Below, one piece after another: positions 54,560 to 64,000 of a stretch of 64,000 bases of DNA. The notes beneath the pieces are model-generated. The model had not been told where the DNA came from. It searched no databases and worked only from the letters and a program-made list of their open reading frames with translations. The position numbers and the translations under genes are program-made. Numbering within the stretch: the first letter of the stretch is position 1; each line of letters opens with the position of its first letter. The DNA is from Silurus meridionalis. Taxonomy: Eukaryota > Chordata > Actinopteri > Siluriformes > Siluridae. Location: positions 5,199,286 to 5,263,285 of the forward strand of contig NC_060902.1 of assembly GCF_014805685.1 (NCBI RefSeq). Direction: 5' to 3'.

Positions 54560-55650
54560 AATCACAGGAAAAAACACATCCACTGAGGCCATTATTAGCA
54601 TTCCTCAAATTCTGTGTACATTCCACAGGTCATCAAATGTAAGAAAAAATCCAATATTTTAATATTTTCCATATCACTGATGAACTCTCACTTGGATCTC
54701 ATTTTCCCATTACCAAATCTGTTCTATAAACACTGGAGATTTCCTTGTTCCCACTGTGCAAACACATCTGCTTCCACATAGCCACATGAATCATATTATT
54801 GAAATTCATGTTATCAACAAACATGTGATCAAACTGGAGATGACCAAAGGTGAATTTTAGGGTGCCAACCCCTCATGCAAATGTCTTATACAAAGCTGGA
54901 TTTTCTCATCACATTAAAAAGAAGGTGTGGACGTTTCCTAATTTGTGCATTTTGACCTTAAAGGCAGTATTTCACCAACAAATCCAGTCAAAAGAAATAA
55001 GTTGGAACCAGGTGGTTGAGGTCATCAGTTTGTAAAAGGGGAAAAAAAATGGATTGGTTTCATTTGGCCCAGATTTAAAGAATCCGCTTCAAGCAAGCTG
55101 ATATTTACTTTCCAGTTTTATGAGGGACAAACAAAACTGCAGAAATGAAAACTGTGATTGAGCCACTTAAAAGTATTAGATGAGAAAAAGAAGGCACTGA
55201 GAAACTGACAGAGCCGACCATTTCTATTTAAGACAATTTGCTGATGATCGATGTGACGTGTTAACATGTTTATAACACTAACCGTGTTTTTCCTCCAGAG
55301 TCTACTCATGGTGGGGTCAGGCTGAGCAGCTCTCATATTGTTCCAGTTTGCTGCCACAATCTGCTGTATAATACAGCACTAATCAAGAAGATGTGATGCA
55401 GATGGTCAACAAACCATCTGGGATAAGGCATACCAACCCCAGAAATTGTTTCAAAGTGCTATAGGTTTACTGGGTGTTTAAGAATAGAATCAACTAATAA
55501 AGTATATCTTTGAAGTATATAGCTTTTTTTTGCTGCACAGTGTTGGCCTCCAGCTGTTCTTTGGAAATATTCAACTGTTCAAAAGTAAATTGTCAGAATG
55601 ATAACTGAATAAAGTTTAAAAAACTACTAGCTACTGTTAGTTTAAAAATT
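54560..55650. other. non-coding, nothing assignable
   Basis: AT-rich, no recognised exon. The minus-strand frame at 55,118-55,357 begins MAANWNNMRAAQPDPTMSRL but has no signal peptide and matches no family I know. Confidence 0.35.
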
Positions 55651-55654
55651 TAAT

Positions 55655-55925
55655 TAAGTCAAGTCAAGTCAAGAGGCTTTTATTGTCATTTCTACTATAC
55701 ACAGTGGTACACAGTACACAGTAAAAACGGGACAACATTCCTCCAGAACCCTGGTGCTACACTGAACAACATAGGGTTACAACACAACACAAAGCTACAG
55801 AAAGTGCATCGAGTGCAACCTAGTGCAAACAGTGCAGACGAAAAACAGTACAGACAAACAGTGCAGACAGACAACACAAGACAAAACACATAACCCAAGA
55901 TAGCGCTGACCAGTAAACCTACTGT
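55655..55925 (-). repeat. dispersed repeat with (TCAAG)n start
   Basis: Begins AAGTCAAGTCAAGTCAAGAG, then GCTTTTATTGTCATTTCTAC and repeated CAGTGCAAAC/ACAGTGCAGAC words. This matches a fish interspersed repeat read in reverse, with the pentamer as its tail. The family name is uncertain. Confidence 0.5.
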
Positions 55926-55946
55926 ATACTCTGTATATACAGTACA

Positions 55947-56625
55947 TACAAAGAGAATGGTATTCAAAACCCCTTCTTGAACTTTTAAAGCTTGAGTTAT
56001 TCAGCTTAGAGATCAAGACAGTCATTCCCATGGGCATTGACCTATCAAAATGAAGTGTTAGCAGAAAGTAACATGAAACCTGAACTTAGAAGATGATGAT
56101 ACTAATCGCAATGCCCACAATTTCACCAATATAACAATGTCTACCTTTGCTTTATTTATATTATGCTGTATGGGTCAAATCAGTATTAGATTAAGTGACT
56201 TAACTGCTTGCCAGCATTTATGTTATTTATGGATGTGCATAACTATATGCTAATGCTCTAATGCAATGCTACTCTTCTAAATAGAGAACTCTTCTAAAGT
56301 CTTTAGATACAGTGCAGGTCTGAACACCAGTGTGTATGATTTCATTAAATCCTCTTTATGCATGTTTAACTTGTTTATTAAGAACTTCATTAATAATCAT
56401 AAGAACTCCAGGTTCAACAGAATTCCAACTATTAGAATTAAGGCCAGTTGGAACTTGAAGTTTCAAAATACTAGTATCATCTTCTAAGATCAGGTTTCAT
56501 GTCATTTTCTGCTAACACTTCATTTTGATAGGTCAATGCCCATGGGAATGACTGTCTTGATCTCTAAGCTTAATAACCCAAGCTTTAACAGCTCAAGAAG
56601 GGGCTGAATACCATTCTCTTTATAG
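55947..56625. repeat. large inverted repeat, about 160-bp arms
   Basis: The left arm 55,947-56,103 (AAAGAGAATGGTATTCAAAA through CATTCCCATGGGCATTGACC to CTTAGAAGATGATGATAC) is the reverse complement of about 56,472-56,625 with roughly 90% identity. The spacer is about 370 bp with no gene. It may be the ends of a foldback element or an inverted duplication. Confidence 0.8.
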
Positions 56626-56639
56626 AGTTATACCCAGGA

Positions 56640-59380
56640 TTAAGTCTTGACATTGATTAGGCCACCTAGAAACACTATTCACCCTGAGCTTTTACCTCTC
56701 CAAAATCTTTAACAGTATTATTGGAAATATTCCAAATTCCAAACCCATTATATCTACAGTTATTTCAGGTTTGGCTTTCTCTTTTCTTCCCCTGTAGGCA
56801 TGTAGAGAGGTTCTCTTGAGTTCACAAGATTAAGTGATTGCGCATAGGAGCTCTGGTGAAACATAAACCATTTACAAACATTTGTTAGAAGTTGTTTGCA
56901 ATCTAAAGCAGAAATGACCTGGTCCTGTTCCCAACACCTGCCGCAAACTCGCAGACAGATTGATATCAAAATGTACAGACAAAGCAGTGATAAGCAACGT
57001 GACCATTTTAGAAATGTGACTGGGAAATCAATGAATACTTTGTGGGTGTGACAACCCAATAAGGGCAAAAAAAAAGGTGGTTTTAATCAACCTTTATTGG
57101 AAGTGGCGTTAGAAAAGGTCACTAACATCATATGTATCTCATCAACCTGATGAGAAACAAGCATGTGCAGAATTATATCTGAATTTCCATCTCCGCTTCT
57201 TTGCACTTAGGCTATTTGATTGACCGTAAAGCTCGAGTGGCAGAAAAAACACATGGATGCCAAAAGTTCGGAAGCACGAAGGAAAGGCAAATATCCCAGC
57301 TGCTAGTGAAGAAGGGAAAGAGCGCATCGGGAAAATATCTCCTTGCAAACTGCATCTGCACCCTGACATTGTGTAAGCAAAGCATTGGACAGTATAAGAG
57401 TCAGCATGGAGTTCAGGCTCTCAGCCAAGATGTCTAACATCTGCAATGGCCAAGGATGCATATCTACAAAAACTGACATCAATCTGTCATTAAGAGGGGT
57501 CATATTTTACCTCATTTGACATTAAAATGTAGATTAAAAAAAAATAGGGTTCATGAGTTTCACTCTGTTTGGTGTCTGTAATAAATCAGTCTCATGTTTA
57601 GTTTGTTTTTTTTTTGTTTTATGCCAATTACTGAAACAAGTTATTGTGTATCTGAAGTTGGCTAATAGCTACTTTAAGGTTAATTTGTACCCAGTCATTC
57701 ATAGAAACTCATGCAAATGTGTAATTTGTATATAGAAAAGGAAATTGCAAGCATATTCACTTTTGTACTTCAGCCGTTCTACAAAGGTGGAGTATTTTGC
57801 TTCAAACACATTACGTCATCTTGTTACTGGGTGCAGTTGCCCATCTTGTTACTGAGTGCATGCAACCACGTAAAGTTAAAAAAAAGTGAAAAAGTGAACC
57901 ATTTCACTTCCTAAATCATTAAAAAATATCAGTAAAACTGTCTTCTATGTGCCAAAATCTGACATCTGTATTTTGAATGAAACTTGCCTGACAAAATCAC
58001 CCCAGGAACTCTGCAAAAAAAATATTACAATTAGACTAGACATGCCTAAATTATGGTTAGCATTAAAGGTTTGTACTAATGGTTCAAAAATGTCTCTGGT
58101 ACAATGTTTTCATTGTTTCAGATTTCTTGATACAAGTGGCTACAATTTTCAATTCATTGCTTCTTTTGTATTCAAAACATTATTGAATGGAAATGCACTA
58201 GGAGACATATGATTGCACAATATAGCAATGTTTTTAAATTCATAATTTGAGTGTTAGGTCAAAAAAAGTTGTGTGGCATTTTTTACATTTTCAATGTGTT
58301 TACAGTTGTGGATTTGCTGTATAAACAGCAGCAACAAGTTTTCCACTAGCTGTGGAGGCTTGAGAATACCTTATTAATGTTACAGTTGCCATGCCTTACT
58401 GCACATAGTATAGCAAAAAGAAAAAGAAAGGGATGCATACAAGAGATATGGGGGGCATGATGGAGACCCTAACCCTAGTTTTAGACTCAGCTCAATGGAT
58501 TGGTGCAATCCATCAGCACGTCATTTATTAAGATTTCACAACAGAAACAAATGTACACAAACACTGTTTGTTGTTAAATTCAATATCGCCTTGATGAAAT
58601 GAGCCACTGATCTGTAAAATTCTACAAAAAAGACAGTTATTAAGATTTGCATCTGTGTTCATGCAGATTATAAAAAACTTAGTTTTTTCCTGTGTTTCAA
58701 GTAGTCTACCTTTCAGTGGTTATGGGCACCAGGATGTAACTTCTGAGACAATTTCCTGATGTTTCTCCATGAAGGTTAAATGGAGGGAGAGCATGGGGGC
58801 AAAAAAATATGGCTCTCCTCAGATTTCTTTCAGCATTTAATAGGTCTGGGGGGGAATCTGTGTATTGATGATATGAAAGCTTAATGTATTCCCCAGCGAA
58901 AATGACTGGGCTCATAAACATAAATAAGGTGAAGCAAAGGCACACAATAAATCAGTCCTAATTTTATGGAAAATTCTGTTTTTTGTTTGACTTTCTAAAA
59001 TCTTTGGATTTAGAAAAAACTCTTTCCCACTTTTATATTAAAAAAAGGTCGTTTTTAGTGACAGGAACTAAATCTGGATCAGAGGAGAAATTTCCTTTTA
59101 TTTTGCAGGATGTATATTCATCAAAGAAGCTCCATTGTTCATTGTAGCTCAACTTCAACAATGTATAAATGAGTTCAAGAATTATGGCTATTTTCTCATT
59201 TGGTAGACTGAGGCCATTCTAAAAGGGCAGAAGGCATGTTAACTTCAATTTTGCACCTTTTTCATCTTCCCCTCTCAAACTTGCAATATCCAGATATCCA
59301 TTTTGAAGTTGCCGGATATTGGGAGACTCCACTGAGATTTCGAATTTTTGCTTGGGTCAGTGGCAACCAGTGACCATAAT
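56640..59380. other. non-coding, nothing assignable
   Basis: AT-rich. 57,140-57,450 is more complex and carries overlapping frames on both strands without a family match. The minus-strand frame at 58,706-58,945 (MCLCFTLFMFMSPVIFAGEY followed by IKLSYH) superficially resembles a semaphorin start but lacks a donor in the right place. Confidence 0.35.
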
Positions 59381-59590
59381 TACTCACAAGGCACCACTCT
59401 GCAGGAGGTGTTGAGGGTCAGCCTCATTAGCCTAATGAGGGGGAAACGGAAAAATGAGGCAGAATGACAAGAACTAAAGAAACCCCCACCCCCTCTTTTC
59501 CTCCACTTTGCACTTGGTGTTCTCAATAGCAAAGAATGACGACATGACCGAGCTCTGCTTCATCAAACCGGAGTATAAGAAGAGCATCAC
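59380..59590. promoter_or_regulatory. candidate conserved element with a homeodomain-type palindrome
   Basis: 59,422-59,440 is CCTCATTAGCCTAATGAGG, perfect 9-bp arms around one base, holding two ATTA/TAAT cores. The surrounding sequence is complex and free of repeats. Confidence 0.4.
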
Positions 59591-59599
59591 ATTAAGGGA

Positions 59600-62500
59600 A
59601 TCTCAAATAGTTGAAAAAAAGTACAACTAATAAATTTTCAAAGTGAAACTATATAAAGAACTCATTATTGTAAAAGAACATTCTGTCCTTATTGACATTT
59701 ATTGAGTATTTAAAGGAATGAAAAGAAGTGAGGGTGGGAAAGAGTATTTGGGTTTTATAAGTAAAGATGCTTATGAAGTTTTGAAACAAAGCCCGGTTGA
59801 AACAGGGGACAGAAGAAGGTCAGTAAAGGAGAGTAAGAAAAGCAAAAAAAATGAACACGTTATGGTATAAGGAAATTATGTCTAAGTGTTTCTGTCATAG
59901 CTAAGGCTACAAATTCCCAGCCCTAATCTACCATTGCTTATACTGAATCCGTGCCATGGAACCTTTTCCTCTTTCCAATATTATATCACTTAATGTCTTA
60001 CCATAAGCAACAAATACAAGGTTTGCACAGCAACTATGCCATGTCACAAAAGCTTAAAGCTTTAGTTTGTTATTCTTTCCATGTGACTATGCTTGCAATA
60101 AGATTGCTGTAAGCATTTAACTGATATCACCTGTTAGTTGTATGATAAATGTATAAAGGACATATACTTTATAAAACAATATAAAACCAACACATTTTTA
60201 CTTAGGTGGCTTAAATATTGTCTGCTTGGTACCTTATAAGAATCGTACCCTCCTGTATACCTTCTTTGCACTGGTGCAAAGTCCATATCATTTCTTCTAC
60301 TTTTGCCTACCTACTGTTTATTATTTTGTGCTGGTCAAAATGAGTTGATTTTTTTATATAACTGAAAAGCTCTGACTGTGGCATATTATATTAATACGAA
60401 TGTCTTATTGTTATAATAAAAGACCAATTCACTCACAAGTCTAATATATAGATTAAAAATCAGTATGCTTTAAACACTAAGAAATACATATAAATATACT
60501 ATTTGTGATATTTGAATCAGGAGAGGTTTATTATCAGTATAAAGAACCAGTATCAGTACTTTTTAAAAGTCAAATGTAACCTTTAAACCTTTTGCCAAGT
60601 TTAAGTCTAAAAATTGATGATATTCTAACAGTTGTTTTATGAGGTTTATGATAAAGTGACTGTATGCATGCTTAAAAAATAGGTACATGCTTCCTGAGTG
60701 AACTGATATTTGCTCTGGGTGTTCATAAAAGTTACACTGGCTCACACTGGGCTATATTACATGCCAGTGTCCTTTCTTAATTAATGGTTTTCACAATAAT
60801 CTTGCAAAAAATAAACAAACCAAGGTTCTACCCTAAATAGAAGCTATATCGATGAATAACTAGATAAATGACTAAAAATCAAATGCATTGTGGGAATAAA
60901 TTAGCTTACATGCAACTGATAAATTCAAATAACTTTTTCTGAGTTGTTGTACTGTCTGAGTACAGGATCTAAGTGGTAAATGCTTTTGTTATTTTAGAAG
61001 ACCAGTAAAAAGCACATTAATCTCACTTAATTGTAAGAACTAGGGGAAAAGTAGGGATTTCAGGAGAAAGATAAGGCCAAGATTCATTGTTTAATTGATG
61101 TAAAAGCTTAGATGGTCACTCTAATTTCTTTCTAAAGTATTTATAAGATCAAGCTGCTCTTTTACATGATGCATCCCTTCATATAAAACAGCTGCTCACA
61201 TGCTCATTAATTTGTGTGTGTGCATGGATGTGTGTTGGGAGGATGTGCAAGCGAGTACATGTGTCATTTCTTTTACACGTTACACTATTCACTCCCCTTC
61301 ACCTAAATCCCTATAAACAGCTGACTGAACACACCTGCTGCCCTTGCCAAAATGATATAACTGTTTTTAAACATTTAGCTTCCTACGTAAATATTGTAAC
61401 TATGTTCAATGATCATGAATAATATAATTACAGTTGAGAAAACGGTTCATTTGAATGATTTTTTTAAATCTTTTTATTAACTTCTCAAAAATGTAGCAAA
61501 ATTGTGAGATTTGGTTTTGATTTAGTTTTAGCTATTTTGGATGATTTTATCCCTCAGTCTGGCACAACCAGTCTCTTTGTGGTTAGTAGTTTCAGTGTAG
61601 TCAGTGAGTAATTTCTATAAGTTAAATATTATTCTTGAGCAGCCTGCTGAAGCTTGTTATGGTCAATACCCCGTTCATGATGGAATTATATGCATCTACA
61701 AACATCTACATGTATTAGATTCCACATGCCTCTTGAATTCTTATTCTAAGCCAGGCAGATCTCGTAATGCCCTCCTTTTTTACTTGTGTAAAGTCTTTTT
61801 ACTTGTGTAAAGTTTTCTCATTGGCCTCACATTTTTTTGGCCTCATGTAGTCCACTGCACTTCTTCATTAAGCAATCAGCTAAGGTCACTAACCATCCAG
61901 TTAGATGAAAACATGTAAGTGTTGTTACTTTTAGGGTTTCAAGAGGCATTCTGGTTTTTATCACATTACCATGAGTGTAAAGCTTGCCATAGCTATATTC
62001 TATGTCTCAAAACAAACACTTAGTAGTAAATTAGTTACAGAAATATTAAGGTTGGGGTGTGCAGGATTAGTCCTGGACTCCCTGGGGTGTCGGGGGTAGT
62101 GGAGCTGCACAGACACACTGCAATGAGGAGAACACCTTTGGCACTTTGTGCTTTTGCTGCAATACGTATCACAATGTTCTGTAACACATCAAGTCCCTGA
62201 GAGACTATGCTATACATTGCTGCAGAGAGTGTGTGGCAACACACACACGAACACAGACATACTCAACTGCAATGTGAGAGATACTTCAGGCAAGTGAGGC
62301 ACTCCAGATCCTGTTCCCTTTTCAAAAGAAACTAGACCACATGCTGCTTCGCCTAGTGATACACAACCACTTACATTTCAAGTGAATATCTCTAGAAATC
62401 CAAAAGGCTTTGATCTATTTTACTTACCAGTGATCTAGCCTAAGATTAAATGATCCAGATCTCTTTACACATAAATGAAGATTTATCAGAAGGATATGGC

Positions 62501-63050
62501 TGTATTACTTTAGTGGAAGTTAAGTAAATTTAGATCATGTTTAAGAGTAGATTAGGTTATCTAGCATCTTTGAGGATAAAAACAAAGTGTGGTTAACTGC
62601 AGCTCTGGGCTTCTGGATAAAGGCAGCTTCCTTTCCTTAATCATTTATCTACTTGCGGTGGTGTAGATGATACACTCAGACTCTCATGCCAGAGTGGTCC
62701 ACTGTTTCCCCACATATGCATCCCCTAATTAAAAGCATTCTTAAGCAAGGCTGTGTGCCCTGTTCTGTGTCCCTGGCTTGACAGCTTCATTAGGTCAAAG
62801 CTTTGAGAGTAAAGCCATCCGACATGTACACAGATGTCACACAGTCAGAGGCCGTCGCCATGACACCACATGGCACCAACAGCCTTACTATCTGAAAGGG
62901 TTCACATTCCAAGAACAGACATAAATGCAATGTTTAAAGGTGGACTCAACCTTTGATATTCTACTACCTTAATCAAAAATGACATTAGGAAATGGATAGA
63001 AGTGAACATGAATATTTTACTGTCAGAGACAAAAATCCACCATTGGAACC
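59600..63050. other. non-coding, nothing assignable
   Basis: AT-rich. A strong minus-strand donor-like site, CTG|GTAAGTAA, lies at 62,421-62,432, but the preceding frame has a stop. No repeat family was recognised with confidence. Confidence 0.35.
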
Positions 63051-63059
63051 TTTTATGAC

Positions 63060-63260
63060 TTGCTGCAACTCTTCACCTTGGGGGAAATTAATCGCTTAAA
63101 TCTTGAGTAACCAAAAGACTCGAAGAAGTGCAGCTGCCAAAATTGCTAATTGCGATTATGATCCTCACTCGGGCTAGGAAGAAACAGAGACATGATGTCA
63201 TTCACAAACGTGAGGCCCATTTACTTTGGTTGTAATCCACTTAGCTGTCCTCGTCCTCTG
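63060..63260. promoter_or_regulatory. candidate conserved non-coding element
   Basis: Contains GGAAATTAATCGCTTAAATC, AGTGCAGCTGCCAAAATTGC and AATTGCGATTATGATCC, homeodomain- and E-box-like words in complex sequence. Conservation is not testable here. Confidence 0.3.
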
Positions 63261-63264
63261 TCAG

Positions 63265-64000
63265 GGGAAAAATAGCTGTGAGAATTATGCTGTTGAGAAC
63301 CAGATATATAATGCCGTCACCTGAACATCTATTTTATGTCAATCTGTCAGCAAGTCTTTGTTTATAACAATTAATCTTGATTTACAAGTGGGCCATCAAA
63401 ATCTGTTCAATCACAAGAAAATCATCAGATCCAATCGTTTCATGTTAACCGTAGACTTGATAGTAACTGATGTTTTCTTCAGGAAAGTGCAGAAGTTATT
63501 CAGGGTAACTAATGTATTATTTTCCGAAAGCTCTTGGAGCCAAGGTTCCAGCCTAACATTGAAATATTATCATTAGGATTTACCAAAAGAAATAAAAGAA
63601 AATATTACACATCATATCAAAAGCCCACTAAAACAGGAAACTTAGACAGCTAACCTTTTTGCCTAAGCATTGTGTGCAAATTTTGTTTTTCCTCCTATTA
63701 TTTCCTCTCAAAGTGAGACAACTGCCCTCCATGCAGATACCGTTCCTTGTTAATGAGTAACGTCTGTGTTCGAGTCTCTCTGTCCAGCTTTAAAGGTGTG
63801 TTGCTCATGTGTCATAAATAACTGGCGCCTCAGAGATGATGATGTAGGTTTGAGACCCAGTATTAACATGCTTAGAGATAATGGGAAGCACATTGGCAGT
63901 AAAGAGGATAAGACACTGTACAATGCCTCCCTGTGTGGTTCTTTCCTGTCAGGAAGTCGGCCGAGTGCTGGCCAGTTCCAGAAAGTTCTGGAGGTCAGTG
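63265..64000. other. non-coding to the window end
   Basis: No exon recognised. 63,830-64,000 becomes more GC-balanced (GGAAGTCGGCCGAGTGCTGG) but carries no readable motif before the window stops. Confidence 0.3.

Noticed and set aside
57142..57437. Overlapping frames on both strands
   Set aside because: No splice sites or family motifs, and similar length on both strands; treated as chance.
58706..58945. Possible semaphorin leader exon (MCLCFTLFMFMSPVIFAGEY, KLSYH)
   Set aside because: It resembles a signal peptide followed by a KLSY-like motif, but there is no GT donor leaving one base after that motif, and the frame runs on with unrelated sequence.
62035..62244. 69-aa minus frame with a hydrophobic segment as leader exon
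   Set aside because: It has no correctly phased donor and no PRL-SY-type end.
62421..62432. Strong minus-strand splice-donor-like site CTG|GTAAGTAA
   Set aside because: The upstream sequence has a stop in the required phase and no start codon context, so it is not supported as an exon border; a non-coding 5' UTR exon cannot be excluded.

Overview
This 64 kb window comes from an animal nuclear genome, almost certainly a teleost fish and plausibly an otophysan such as a catfish or characin. The reasons are one large intron-rich vertebrate-type gene, AT-rich DNA full of CA/GT, GATA-type and AT microsatellites, and many decayed fish-type repeats (Tc1/mariner relics, hAT elements, L2- and RTE-like LINE 3' ends, tRNA-type SINE pieces). 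The species cannot be fixed from sequence alone. No bacterial, phage or CRISPR features are present.

One protein-coding gene is clearly supported. It lies on the minus strand from about 49,917 (first coding exon found) down to its stop codon at 32,539-32,541. Sixteen consecutive coding exons, all with GT-AG introns and compatible phases, join into 719 residues: sema domain, PSI domain, furin-type processing site, one C2-type Ig domain with its Cys pair, a C-terminal Cys and a basic tail. This is a secreted class 3 semaphorin. Remembered family sequences place it nearest SEMA3D, but it is diverged enough to be a different paralogue, such as the fish gene called sema3h. The signal-peptide exon was not found between 49.9 and 64 kb, so that stretch is most likely first intron, possibly with regulatory elements.

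Layout. 0-12 kb: non-coding DNA with nested Tc1-like relics, a SINE piece, an inverted pair of RFX-like sites near 6.55 kb, a long imperfect hairpin near 9.77 kb and conserved-looking AT-rich DNA near 10.1 kb. 12.2-13.1 kb: an unusually CpG-rich island with no assignable gene, starting at a CTCF-like motif and followed by a 400-bp polypyrimidine tract and a (TG)n run. 14.1-15.1 kb and 20.5-23.9 kb: two pentanucleotide satellites, (CTATA)n and (CTCTA/CTACA)n, almost free of G on the + strand. Between them lie an L2-like LINE relic and a hAT element nested in an older hAT-like repeat. 24-32 kb: non-coding DNA with microsatellites, an RTE-like LINE 3' end inserted in a Tc1-like relic, a Tc1 transposase relic and a hAT MITE with a near-perfect 8-bp duplication. 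32.5-49.9 kb: the semaphorin gene, with a 1.5-kb dead Tc1 element in one intron and two LINE 3' ends in inverted orientation on either side of one exon. 50-64 kb: probable first intron, with a pogo/Tigger-like MITE, an L2-like 3' end, a large inverted repeat and several conserved-looking stretches.

Nothing here is convincingly a new biological system. The best leads are the exon flanked by inverted LINE copies (a circular-RNA candidate), the orphan CpG island, the two G-depleted pentamer arrays bracketed by same-direction CTCF-like motifs, and the 59-bp-arm hairpin.
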